A model generated the notes under the pieces. The model searched no databases. It saw only the letters and a list, made by a program, of their open reading frames with translations, and was not told where the DNA came from. Below, piece after piece: positions 42,148 to 51,196 of a DNA stretch of 64,000 nt. Every line of letters starts with the position of its first letter. The first letter of the stretch is position 1. The position numbers and the translations under genes were made by a program. This stretch comes from Mycobacterium sp. OAS707 (lineage in GTDB: Bacteria > Actinomycetota > Actinomycetes > Mycobacteriales > Mycobacteriaceae): contig NZ_JADBDS010000003.1 in NCBI RefSeq assembly GCF_014873705.1, positions 1,302,001 through 1,366,000 of the forward strand, in the 5' to 3' direction.

Positions 42148-44901
42148 ATGGTCACTGTTGTAGGCCGTTCGTACGAGTCGAACGCGATAGCCGACTTTTT
42201 GGAGTCAGTCGGCACGCAACCCTCCGCCCTGCTCATCGAGGGGGAAGCGGGGGTCGGTAAGTCCACCCTGTGGCTCGCTGCACTCGAGAAGGCGGGCGAT
42301 CGTGACTTCCACACACTGTCGGCGGGGGCTTCGCAGGCGGAGTCTGCGCTGGAGTACGGCACAGTGGCCGACCTGTTCGCCGGAATCGCTCCCGAGCTTT
42401 TCAACGGGTTGCCCGATGTTCAGAAGGCGGCGATCGACCGCGTGTTGCTCCGGGCAGACAGTGAACCATCGGCTGGTGATTGGCAGCTGGCATCCCGGGC
42501 GTTGACTTTCATCATTCAGCGGCTCAGCAAGAGTGCGCCGGTGCTAGTCGCTGTCGATGATGTGCATTGGCTGGATCACAGCAGTCGAGCGGTGATCGAC
42601 GACATGGCTTGGCGGCTTCCGCCGCGTGCGGCACTGCTGGTGACGGCGCGGTGTGAGGCGGGTGGCGCGAGTGCGACGCCCTGGCTCGAGGTAGCGCTGT
42701 CCAATCGGTTGACCCGGCTCAGGGTCGATCCGATGTGCATGAGCGATTTGCACAAACTGCTTTTCGCGCGGTTGGGCAAGCCGGTGGCCCGGCCGACAAT
42801 GCGCAGAATCGCGAAGACCTCGGCCGGAAACCCGTTCTATGCCTTGGAGTTGGCGCGCGCCGGGGCCTTTGGACCAACTGACGGTAAGCACAGCCTCCCG
42901 CATAGTCTGGCCAATCTCGTCCGCGAACGTATCGGCGGCCTCAGCCCGGATGCCCGCGAAGTTCTGTTGGCGGCTGCATGCGTCGCAGATCCGACTGTGG
43001 AGGCACTGGCGCGGGCAACCGGTAAATCTGTCGAGCGCACCGTCGAACTGCTCGGCCATGCGGAACGCCAGAGAATCGTCGCGATCCGCGGCAACCACGT
43101 GCGTTTCACCCATCCGCTGTTGGCCAGGGGCGTTTACACCAGCAACCCACCGGCGCAGCGTCGGCGGATTCACAGCGCGCTGGCCGATACCCTGACTCAG
43201 CCCGAACTGAAGGTCAGGCATCTCGCGCTGGCCGCGTCGAGTCACGATCCTGAACTGCTGCGCGCTCTGGACGGGGCGGCGGACGCCGCGCGTGCGAGGG
43301 GAGCGCCTGCTGATGCCGCCGAATTACTTGACCTGGCAATAAAACTTGGTGGTGACACCCCAGCTCGTCGGACGCGTTCCGCGGAGAACCATCTGCGATC
43401 AGGGGATCCAATGAGGGCGGCCGACCTGCTCGCGCCAACCATCGACCAACTACCGGCCGGTCCCGAGCGTGCCGGCGCGCTGAATCTGCTTGCCGGAGCG
43501 CACATGTTGCGCAGCGGCACGCGCGAGGCGACGGACCTCCTGACCCGCGCAGCCGACGATTCGGCTGACAACCCGCGCACCATGATCCAGACGCTGCTGG
43601 CACTCGCCTTTACGCAGAGCATCGCAGGTGACTACGACAAGGCGGTGCAAATCGCCAGGCGTGCTGTCGAGGAAGCCGAGAAACTCGGTGTGCCTGCCTT
43701 GCAGAGTCAGGCGCTCGCAAACTATGTGACGATTAATGCCTTAGACGGCAACGGGATTGACGAGTCGGCGCTCGACCGGGCGCTCGATCTGGCGGACCCG
43801 GACCTTGACGTCTCCATCGTGTTTCACGCAAGTGCCGCCAGGGCCCAGGCGCTGGCCTGGACTGGCCGGCTCGACGAGGCCCGCGCCGAACTACACGAAC
43901 TGCGGACGCACTGCGTCGAAGAGGGTGCCGACAGCGACTTGCTCTTTGTTTCGGTGCACACCGCCATGGTGGAAATCTGGCACGGGCGATTCGCCGATGC
44001 CACGCTGGCTGCCGACGAAGCCGTTCAACTTGCCGAACAGGTCGGGGGTGAGCACTTGGTGTCCATCGCCAAGACGATGCGCGCCGCCGCCGCCGCTTTC
44101 GCCGGTCGGGAGGACGACGCTCGCTCCGACATCGCCGACGCGATGGCGGCCGTCGACAAGTGCGGAATGCACGGGCTGGCGTACGGGCCCGCAGCCGTCC
44201 AGGGGTTCCTGGAGGTCTCGCTGGGCAACTATGCGGCAGCGGCAACGGCGCTGGAGCAACGCTGTAGGGAATTCCCCGACATGCCAGGCACCGAAATCGT
44301 CACTGCCGGTTTCATTCCCGACGCTGTGGAGGCTCTGGTCGCACTCGGCCAGTGCGACAAAGCCGAACCGATGATCAAAGCGCTGGAACACAACGGACGG
44401 TTGTTCAACCGACCCTGGATGCTGGCAATCGGGACACGATGCCGGGCCATGGCGCTGGACGCCCAGGGTGAAATGGAGGTAGCCGAACGGCTTTTGCATG
44501 AGGCGCTGGTCCTACACGGAGCCCTGCCGATGCCGTTCGAGCGAGCACGCACGCAGTTGTTCCTCGGCCAGTTGCAGCGCAGGCGGAGGCTGACGACCAC
44601 GGCCGCGGCAACGATTGCCCAGGCGCTGCTGGCATTCGAGAACATGGGCAGTGATTTGTGGGCCGAACGTGCGCGCGCCGAACTGGAGCGCACCCGCACC
44701 AGCCGGACGCAAGGCAACGGTCTCACCCCATCGGAGAGGCGTGTCGCGGAACTAGTGGTGACCGGCCTGACTTCAGCCGATGTGGGTGGGCGGCTGGGCA
44801 TCAGCGCCAAGGGGGTCGAGGCCAGCCTGAGTCGGATCTACCGCAAACTGGACATCCACTCGCGCGCCGAACTCAGCCGATTCATGGCCGAGCCGGCCTA
44901 A
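42148..44901 (+). CDS. Large LuxR-type ATPase regulator (LAL/MalT-like)
   Basis: A 917-residue regulator. N-terminal ATPase with P-loop GEAGVGKST and Walker B LVAVDDVHWLD; helical TPR-like region from about 300 to 830; C-terminal LuxR helix-turn-helix (LTPSERRVAELVVTGLTSADVGGRLGIS...VEASLSRIYRKL). Such STAND regulators oligomerise on an inducer and activate promoters; the inducer here is unknown. The ATG at 42148 is preferred to GTG 42091 because the typical VGR-E start and a -10 element sit there. Convergent with the fused fadE gene (5-bp gap). Confidence 0.85.
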   Translation: MVTVVGRSYESNAIADFLESVGTQPSALLIEGEAGVGKSTLWLAALEKAGDRDFHTLSAGASQAESALEYGTVADLFAGIAPELFNGLPDVQKAAIDRVLLRADSEPSAGDWQLASRALTFIIQRLSKSAPVLVAVDDVHWLDHSSRAVIDDMAWRLPPRAALLVTARCEAGGASATPWLEVALSNRLTRLRVDPMCMSDLHKLLFARLGKPVARPTMRRIAKTSAGNPFYALELARAGAFGPTDGKHSLPHSLANLVRERIGGLSPDAREVLLAAACVADPTVEALARATGKSVERTVELLGHAERQRIVAIRGNHVRFTHPLLARGVYTSNPPAQRRRIHSALADTLTQPELKVRHLALAASSHDPELLRALDGAADAARARGAPADAAELLDLAIKLGGDTPARRTRSAENHLRSGDPMRAADLLAPTIDQLPAGPERAGALNLLAGAHMLRSGTREATDLLTRAADDSADNPRTMIQTLLALAFTQSIAGDYDKAVQIARRAVEEAEKLGVPALQSQALANYVTINALDGNGIDESALDRALDLADPDLDVSIVFHASAARAQALAWTGRLDEARAELHELRTHCVEEGADSDLLFVSVHTAMVEIWHGRFADATLAADEAVQLAEQVGGEHLVSIAKTMRAAAAAFAGREDDARSDIADAMAAVDKCGMHGLAYGPAAVQGFLEVSLGNYAAAATALEQRCREFPDMPGTEIVTAGFIPDAVEALVALGQCDKAEPMIKALEHNGRLFNRPWMLAIGTRCRAMALDAQGEMEVAERLLHEALVLHGALPMPFERARTQLFLGQLQRRRRLTTTAAATIAQALLAFENMGSDLWAERARAELERTRTSRTQGNGLTPSERRVAELVVTGLTSADVGGRLGISAKGVEASLSRIYRKLDIHSRAELSRFMAEPA

Positions 44902-44906
44902 AGCTG

Positions 44907-47069
44907 CTACTTCAGCAGCGGGTCACGGGGCAGACCGAGGATGCGTTCGGCGATGGTGTTGCGGGTGATCTCCGACGTGCCGCCTGCGATGGTCATCGCC
45001 CGGTTGCCGAGGTAACTACGCAACAGCTTCGGCGCCTGGCCGACCACTGCCGCCGAACCGGACAGCTCCATGCCCAGCTCGGTGATCCGCTGCCCTGCCT
45101 CGGCCACCAGCAGTTTGGTCACATTGCCCTCTGGCCCTGGCTCCGCGCCCGCGATGGCCCGACTGGCCCGGCGCAGGTTCAGCAGCCGCAGCGTGTGGGT
45201 CTCCGCAATGCACTCGCCTGCCCGCCGCACGTAGTTGGCCGCGGCCGGCGACGCGTCGAGCAGCTTGATGAGATGGTCCGGGCTGAACCCGGAAGCGCCG
45301 CCCGAACCGCCGCCGATCGAGATGCGCTCATTGCCCAGCGTCGCCCGGGCCACCAGCCACCCCTTGTTCACGTCGCCGACGACGTCCTCGTCAGGAACGA
45401 ACACGTCGTCGAAGAAGACCTCGTTGAAATGCGAATCGCCGGTGATCCCGCGCAACGGATTGACCGTGACGCCAGGCGCTTTCATGTCGATCGCCATCAT
45501 CGTCACACCGGCATGCTTGGGCGCATCGGGATCGGTGCGCACCGTGGCAAGGCCCCACTGGCAGTACTGCGCGAGGCTTGTCCAGACCTTCTGTCCGCTG
45601 ACCCGCCAGCCGCCGTCGACTTTCTTGGCGGCCGTGCGCACCGCCGCGGCGTCGGAGCCCGCGCCGGGTTCCGAGAACAGCTGACACCACATCACCTGGC
45701 CCCGCAGCACGGGTTCGACCCAGCGTTCCCGCTGGTCATCGGTGCCTGCCTGCGCGATCGTGAGCGCCACCCACCCGGTGATGCCCATATCGGGCCGTTC
45801 AATGCCCGCGAACTCCTCCTCGATCACCAACTGCTCGAGGACGTCGGCCGCACGGCCCCACGGCTTCGGCCAGTGCGGAACGAGGTAGCCGGAGTCGACG
45901 AGGTAATCGCGCTGCTTGTCCTCGGGCAGCGACTGCAGCCGGTCGACGGCCTCGCGGGCCTGGCTGCGGTGTGCGTCCGCCTCGGGCGGCAGAGTGAACG
46001 ACGCACCGTGCGCCTGGCCGCTGCGCTGACCCTCGACGACATCGAGCAGTGGGTCGCCGCCTTCTTCCATCAGCGCGGCCAGTGTGCGGGCACGCCGCAG
46101 ATAAAGATGCGCGTCGTGCTCCCACGTATAGGCGATGCCGCCATGAAGCTGAATGTTGTACTGCGCGTTGAAGACTTGCGTGCGAATGGCATGCGCGGCG
46201 GCAACGGCGGCGGGGAACCATGCACTCTCGAGGTCGTCGGCCCGCGCGGCGTCCCACGCGGCCGCGGTGGTCTCCTCTGCGTTGACCAACATGTTCGCCG
46301 CATGGTGCTTGACGGCCTGGAAGGTGCCGATGGTGCGGCCGAACTGCTCGCGCACCTTGGCGTATTCGACGGCCATGTCCAGCGCGGCCCAACTGACGCC
46401 GACCGCTTCGGCCGAGGCCAGGATCCGGAACACCGTCCTCGCCTTGCGCGCCGCGCCGCGAAGCACCTTGTCTTCGTCGACCGTCACGCCGCGCAACGCC
46501 ACGGACCCGACGCTGCGGGTGGGGTCCAGCGACTCCAGGGCCGTGACGGTGACTCCTTCGGCGGTCGCGTCGACGACGACAACGTCCTCACCTGCGGCGA
46601 TCACGAGCACATCGGCGTCGGGGGCACCGAGCACGGCAGGGCTTTCCCCGGTGAGCACCAGGTCCGAACCGATCGCGACATTTCCCGAAAGGGCGAGCGC
46701 GCCTACTGCGCTGCCGGCGGCGAGGTCCGGAAGTAGTTGCGCGCGAACGGAATCCGATGCACACCGGTCGATAACCACCGCTGCCGCGACTGTCGGCAGG
46801 AACGGGCCGGGGGACAGCTCGCGTCCCAACAACTCGAGCACCACCGCCAGCTCGGCGAGGCTGAACCCGGAACCACCATGTTCCTCGGAGATTGCCAGCC
46901 CGTTCCAGCCGAGGCCGGTGCCTGCCGACCAGATCTCGGACGGATGGGCCGCGCCGTTCTCCAGCGTGGCACGCGCCGCAGCGCGGCTGTCCAGGCGATT
47001 CAGCTGCCCGACGACGGAATCGGCCAGGTCAGTGTGTTCTTCGGTGATGGCGAGAGCTGACTTACTCAC
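44907..47069 (-). CDS. Fused two-domain acyl-CoA dehydrogenase (FadE6/FadE22/FadE34 type)
   Basis: A 720-residue protein made of two acyl-CoA dehydrogenase units. Unit 1 (about 5-330) has EQFGRTIGTFQAVKHHAANM and QLHGGIAYTWEH; unit 2 (about 375-720) has the FAD loop QLFSEPGAGSDAAAV, GQKVWTSLAQY and AGGTSEITRNTIAERI. Such fusions (for example FadE34) replace the alpha2beta2 ChsE-type heterotetramers that oxidise steroid or branched side chains. GTG start with GAGGA upstream. A palindromic operator candidate lies at 47090-47103. Substrate unknown. Confidence 0.88.
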   Translation of the reverse strand: MSKSALAITEEHTDLADSVVGQLNRLDSRAAARATLENGAAHPSEIWSAGTGLGWNGLAISEEHGGSGFSLAELAVVLELLGRELSPGPFLPTVAAAVVIDRCASDSVRAQLLPDLAAGSAVGALALSGNVAIGSDLVLTGESPAVLGAPDADVLVIAAGEDVVVVDATAEGVTVTALESLDPTRSVGSVALRGVTVDEDKVLRGAARKARTVFRILASAEAVGVSWAALDMAVEYAKVREQFGRTIGTFQAVKHHAANMLVNAEETTAAAWDAARADDLESAWFPAAVAAAHAIRTQVFNAQYNIQLHGGIAYTWEHDAHLYLRRARTLAALMEEGGDPLLDVVEGQRSGQAHGASFTLPPEADAHRSQAREAVDRLQSLPEDKQRDYLVDSGYLVPHWPKPWGRAADVLEQLVIEEEFAGIERPDMGITGWVALTIAQAGTDDQRERWVEPVLRGQVMWCQLFSEPGAGSDAAAVRTAAKKVDGGWRVSGQKVWTSLAQYCQWGLATVRTDPDAPKHAGVTMMAIDMKAPGVTVNPLRGITGDSHFNEVFFDDVFVPDEDVVGDVNKGWLVARATLGNERISIGGGSGGASGFSPDHLIKLLDASPAAANYVRRAGECIAETHTLRLLNLRRASRAIAGAEPGPEGNVTKLLVAEAGQRITELGMELSGSAAVVGQAPKLLRSYLGNRAMTIAGGTSEITRNTIAERILGLPRDPLLK

Positions 47070-47089
47070 GTTGGAAGTCCTCTTTACGT

Positions 47090-47103
47090 TTGACGGTCGT
47101 CAA
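47090..47103. promoter_or_regulatory. Inverted-repeat operator candidate before the fused fadE
   Basis: TTGACGGTCGTCAA is a 5-4-5 inverted repeat whose half-sites equal those of the repeat before fadD4 (33353-33366). It sits 21 bp upstream of the minus-strand fadE start, and a TTGACG -35-like hexamer can be read on either strand. Confidence 0.5.
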
Positions 47104-47221
47104 GTAAAGCTAACGCGTCCGCGCCCACCTGCACATACGTGATGCGGGTCACATCTGATCTTGAAAGTGCGCCCAGTAGACATGTTCACCGATGTTGTCG
47201 TTTGGGAATCGCCCAGCGGGG

Positions 47222-47227
47222 TACAGT
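47222..47227 (+). promoter_or_regulatory. -10 element, probable leaderless start of the lipC-like gene
   Basis: TACAGT fits TANNNT and ends 6 nt before the ATG at 47234; no ribosome site. Confidence 0.5.
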
Positions 47228-47233
47228 CGCGAA

Positions 47234-48457
47234 ATGACGGTACGACCGGACACCCGGTACCCGGGGCCGACGATGTGGACACGGGCCCGGTGGTTGCTGA
47301 GGGCCGGCCCGGCCGACTACATGCTGGCGGCCAGCGTTGCGTCGGCTTCCCTGCCCGTGATCGGGAAACACCTTGAGCCACTTGGTGCTATGACCGCCAT
47401 GGGTGTCTGGGGCTACCGCCACCTGCCGGACTTCCTCGGGGCCACCGCACGCTCTATGTTCGAGCCCGGCAACGCCGAATTGCGTAAGCAGGAACGCGAT
47501 TCCACGCATGCCGTCGTCGACGCTGCCCTGCGCGGAGTGGTGCCGGCCGCAGACCTCGCAGTCAAGTGGCCCGCACCCGAGAGCGCCCCGCCGCTGTGGA
47601 AGTTCCGCGAGCACCGTCGCAGCGTGTATCGCACCTCGGTGCGTTACGGCAATCTCCCGTCTCAACTGCTCGACGTCTGGCGTCCGAAGGATCTGCCCGC
47701 CGAGCCCGCGCCAGTGCTGATCTTCGTGCCGGGCGGCGCGTGGGTGCACGGCAGTCGCATGCTGCAGGGGTACGCGTTGATGTCGCATCTGGCCGAGATG
47801 GGCTGGGTCTGCCTGTCCATCGACTACCGGGTGGCGCCGCACCACCGGTGGCCTGCGCACATCACCGACGTCAAGACCGCGATCGCGTGGGCCCGTGCCA
47901 ATGTCGACAAGTTCGGCGGTGACCGCAATTTCGTTGCGGTAGCGGGATGTTCGGCCGGCGGGCATCTGGCGGCGCTGGCGGGATTGACGGCGAACGACCC
48001 GGACATGCAGTGCGAACTGCCTGAGGGCTCCGATACGTCGGTCGACGCGGTTGTCGGCATCTACGGCCGCTACGACTGGGAGGACCGCTCGACAGCGGAG
48101 CGGGTTCGCTTCGTCGACTTCCTCGAACGCATCGTGGTCGGCCGGAAGATGTCGAAGCATCCCGACGTGTTCCGCAAGGCATCGCCGATCGCCCGCATCC
48201 ACAAGGACGCGCCGCCCTTCCTGGTGATCCACGGCACCGGTGACAGCGTCATTCCCGTCGATCAGGCCCGCAGCTTCGTCGAGCGGCTGCGCGCGGCATC
48301 GCGTTCTGCGGTCAGCTATGTGGAGCTGCCCGGCGCAGGCCACGCCTTCGACATGATCGACGGTGCCCGCACCGGGTCGATGGCCACCGCAATCGGCTTA
48401 TTCCTCAAGCAGATTCACCGCAACCGATCGCTCACGGGGGCCAAGCAGGTGATCTAG
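47234..48457 (+). CDS. lipC: LipC-like alpha/beta-hydrolase (esterase/lipase)
   Basis: A 407-residue esterase resembling LipC (Rv0220, 403 aa). The oxyanion region reads VPGGAWVHG (PGGAW in place of HGGG), the nucleophile elbow is GCSAGGH, the acid is in HGTGDSVIP and the His in GAGHAFD. The N-terminal 90 residues contain a weak hydrophobic segment. ATG at 47234 is supported by the TACAGT element 6 nt upstream. It is followed by WS/DGAT after 26 bp, so hydrolysis and synthesis of storage lipids may be co-controlled. Confidence 0.85.
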   Translation: MTVRPDTRYPGPTMWTRARWLLRAGPADYMLAASVASASLPVIGKHLEPLGAMTAMGVWGYRHLPDFLGATARSMFEPGNAELRKQERDSTHAVVDAALRGVVPAADLAVKWPAPESAPPLWKFREHRRSVYRTSVRYGNLPSQLLDVWRPKDLPAEPAPVLIFVPGGAWVHGSRMLQGYALMSHLAEMGWVCLSIDYRVAPHHRWPAHITDVKTAIAWARANVDKFGGDRNFVAVAGCSAGGHLAALAGLTANDPDMQCELPEGSDTSVDAVVGIYGRYDWEDRSTAERVRFVDFLERIVVGRKMSKHPDVFRKASPIARIHKDAPPFLVIHGTGDSVIPVDQARSFVERLRAASRSAVSYVELPGAGHAFDMIDGARTGSMATAIGLFLKQIHRNRSLTGAKQVI

Positions 48458-48483
48458 GCTCCTCCACATAGGAGGGAGCGCCA

Positions 48484-49902
48484 TTGAAGAGGCTTCGCGG
48501 GTGGGACGCTGTGCTGCTGTACAGCGAGACGCCGAACGTGCACATGCACACACTCAAGCTGGCGGTGATCGAGCTCGACGATCTCGGCGGGCGGAAGTTC
48601 GGAATCGACGAGTTCCGCAAGGTCATCCACGGCAGGCTCTACAAGCTCGACCCGTTCCGGTACCAGCTGATCGAGGTGCCCGGCAAGATCCATCACCCGA
48701 TGTGGCGGGAGAACTGCGAGGTCGACCTCGACTACCACGTCCGGCCGTACCAGCTGGATGCTCCGGGCGGGAGGCGTCAGCTCGACGAGGCGATCGGCAA
48801 GATCGCGAGCACGCCACTGGACCGCAGCCGACCGCTGTGGGAGATGTATTTCATCGAGGGGCTGGCGAACGGCAGGATCGCGGTGCTCGGCAAGATCCAT
48901 CACGCGTTGGCCGACGGGGTGGCTTCGGCGAATCTGCTGGCCCGCGGAATGGACATCGGCGACGGCGGCCTGGCCGATCGGGATTCCTATGCCACCGACC
49001 CGGCGCCGACGAAGGGCGAGCTGCTGCGCTCGGCGTTCGCCGACCACGTCCGCCTGGTGGGTAAATTGCCCAGCACGGTGCGCTACACGGCGCAGGGTGT
49101 CCGCCGCGTGCGTAAGAGTTCGCGCAAGCTGTCGCCGGAATTGACCCGACCATTCACGCCGCCGGCGACGTTCATGAACCACAAGGTCGATCCGATCCGC
49201 AAGTTCGCGACGGCCACGCTGGCGTTGGCGGACATCAAGGCGACCGGTAAGCACCTCGGCGTCACGATCAATGACATGGTGCTGGCGATCTCGGCGGGGG
49301 CACTGCGAAAACTGTTGCTGCGCTACGACGGTCACGCCGGCGACCCGTTGCTGGCGTCGGTCCCAGTGAGCTTTGACTTTTCCCCTGACCGTATCTCCGG
49401 CAACTACTTCACCGGCGTGCTGGTGGCGTTGCCGACCGACTGCGAGGACCCGCTGGATCGAGTGCGCAACGCGCGCCAGGCGGCCTTGGACGCGAAAGAA
49501 AGCCACAACCTGCTCGGGCCGGAACTGGTGAGCAAGTGGTCGGCGTACTTCCCGCCCGCGCCTGCGGAGGCGATGTTCCGGTGGCTGTCGAACAAGGACG
49601 GTCAGAACAAGGTGCTGAACCTGCCGATCTCCAATGTGCCCGGCCCTCGGGAGTACGGTCGCGTCGGCGGTGCGCTAGTGACCGAGATCTATTCGGTTGG
49701 CCCGTTGACCGCGGGCAGTGGGTTGAACATCACGGTGTGGAGTTACGTCGACCAGCTCAACATCTCGGTGCTCTCGGACGGCCGCACTCTAGAAGACCCA
49801 CATGAGCTGACCGACGCGATGATCGACGCGTTTGTCGAAATCCGGCGTGCCGCAGGGCTTTCCGAAGAGTTGACCATCGTCGAGAAGGCCATGGCGCAGT
49901 AA
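48484..49902 (+). CDS. Wax ester synthase/diacylglycerol acyltransferase (WS/DGAT)
   Basis: A 472-residue enzyme that esterifies diacylglycerol or fatty alcohol with acyl-CoA to make storage lipid. The catalytic motif HHALADG starts at His139; LPISNVPGP near the C-terminus is the second family signature and PLWEMYFIEGL a third. TTG start with a strong GGAGGGAG ribosome site. Its place after lipC matches Rv0221, but the neighbouring lipO-fadD12 genes would equally suit Rv1425, so the exact orthologue is open. Confidence 0.93.
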   Translation: MKRLRGWDAVLLYSETPNVHMHTLKLAVIELDDLGGRKFGIDEFRKVIHGRLYKLDPFRYQLIEVPGKIHHPMWRENCEVDLDYHVRPYQLDAPGGRRQLDEAIGKIASTPLDRSRPLWEMYFIEGLANGRIAVLGKIHHALADGVASANLLARGMDIGDGGLADRDSYATDPAPTKGELLRSAFADHVRLVGKLPSTVRYTAQGVRRVRKSSRKLSPELTRPFTPPATFMNHKVDPIRKFATATLALADIKATGKHLGVTINDMVLAISAGALRKLLLRYDGHAGDPLLASVPVSFDFSPDRISGNYFTGVLVALPTDCEDPLDRVRNARQAALDAKESHNLLGPELVSKWSAYFPPAPAEAMFRWLSNKDGQNKVLNLPISNVPGPREYGRVGGALVTEIYSVGPLTAGSGLNITVWSYVDQLNISVLSDGRTLEDPHELTDAMIDAFVEIRRAAGLSEELTIVEKAMAQ

Positions 49903-49910
49903 TCCCCCCT

Positions 49911-49963
49911 GCGATTTGTGTGCGTTCAGGAGCGCTCAGCGCAACAAAACGCACACAAATCGC
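49911..49963. terminator. bidirectional terminator between WS/DGAT and lipO
   Basis: A perfect 16-bp inverted repeat, GCGATTTGTGTGCGTT (49911-49926) and its complement (49948-49963), around a 21-nt loop. It begins 8 bp after the WS/DGAT stop and abuts the lipO stop codon. AAAT/ATTT tracts lie inside the stem rather than after it. Confidence 0.75.
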
Positions 49964-51196
49964 TCATCCGCGCGTGGCGTGCACCCAGGACAGGAATGTC
50001 TCTACCGCCTGAGCGGTGTAATGGCCACGCGGCGACCCGTAGTAGAAATCGAACGCATGCTGGGCGTGCGGAATCTCGGCATAAACGACGACCGATGTCG
50101 ACGCGTCCTTCATCGCAGCGGCGAAGTCGCGGCCCTCGGGCACCGGGATGATCGAGTCGTCCTCGCCGTGCAGGATGAAAAACGGTGGAGCGTCTGGCCG
50201 TAACCGCATGATCGGCGAAGCGTCGACATACACCTGCTTGCGCTCGACGATGCGCTTCTTGACCACATACTTCTGCAGGAACGCGATGAACTCCCGACGG
50301 CCGTTGCCATTGCCCGAAACCCAGTCGTAGCGACCGTAGATCGGCACCGCGGCCACCACCGAGGTGTCGGCATCTTCGAAACCCGGCTGGTACTGCGGGT
50401 CGTCGGGGGTGAGCGCGGCAAGCGCGCACAGATGCCCGCCCGCCGAACCACCGGTGATCGCAACGAAATCCGGGTCACCGCCGTAGTCGGCGATGTTCTC
50501 CTTGATCCAGGCCAGTGCCCGCTTGACGTCGACGATGTGGTCCGGCCAGGTGTTGCGCGGACTGACGCGGTAGTCGATGGACACGCAAATCCAGCCGCGC
50601 TCGGCCATATGACTCAGCAGCGGATACGCCTGCGGTCGGCGCATGCCGATGGCCCATGCGCCGCCAGGTACCTGCAGCAGCACCGGCGCCTTGCCGTCGC
50701 GGGGCAGGTCGCTGCGCCGCCAGATGTCTGCCCGGTTGACCCTGCGATGCGGACCGTACTGAACCGTGCTGGCTTTTTCGACATAACGGCGACGCACCAA
50801 TTCGGTTGGCCACACGCCGATCATCCTGCGGCGTTTCACCGGTTGCGATTGCGCTGCGATCTTTTCGTAGTCGTCGCCAAGCACCTCGCGCAACGGATCT
50901 TCGAAATGCGGTTTGGACGTGACGTTGCGGTGCTGGATCAGCGCCAGCAGCCCCCAGGCAATGACCGTGAGCACCAGGGCGATTCGACCGCGCGCACCGC
51001 GAAAGTCCCCGCGCAGGCCGCGGCGCGCCGCGTCGAAAACCGACCCGGCGAGATAGACCGCCGACATCTCGGTGGTCGGCCAACCGAAGGCGAACACCGG
51101 CAGCGTGACGTAGCCCTCGCGGGCGATCGGGCGCACCCCGTTCGCGGCGTTGAGTAGCTCCGCGCACGCGCGCAGCAATGGCCAGCGTTTACGCAC
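49964..51196 (-). CDS. lipO: LipO-like esterase
   Basis: A 410-residue alpha/beta-hydrolase of the same subfamily as the LipC-like protein: VPGGAWAIG oxyanion region, GGSAGGH nucleophile elbow, acid in HGEDDSIIP, His in HAQHAFD. A hydrophobic segment lies near residues 72-88. GTG at 51196 overlaps the FadD12-like stop by 8 bases; AGGAG lies upstream. Order lipO-fadD12-acyltransferase is that of Rv1426c-Rv1428c in M. tuberculosis. Confidence 0.8.
   Translation of the reverse strand: MRKRWPLLRACAELLNAANGVRPIAREGYVTLPVFAFGWPTTEMSAVYLAGSVFDAARRGLRGDFRGARGRIALVLTVIAWGLLALIQHRNVTSKPHFEDPLREVLGDDYEKIAAQSQPVKRRRMIGVWPTELVRRRYVEKASTVQYGPHRRVNRADIWRRSDLPRDGKAPVLLQVPGGAWAIGMRRPQAYPLLSHMAERGWICVSIDYRVSPRNTWPDHIVDVKRALAWIKENIADYGGDPDFVAITGGSAGGHLCALAALTPDDPQYQPGFEDADTSVVAAVPIYGRYDWVSGNGNGRREFIAFLQKYVVKKRIVERKQVYVDASPIMRLRPDAPPFFILHGEDDSIIPVPEGRDFAAAMKDASTSVVVYAEIPHAQHAFDFYYGSPRGHYTAQAVETFLSWVHATRG

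Noticed and set aside
44658..46736. 692-aa plus-strand frame opposite the fused fadE
   Set aside because: A shadow; the minus-strand frame contains two complete acyl-CoA dehydrogenase units.
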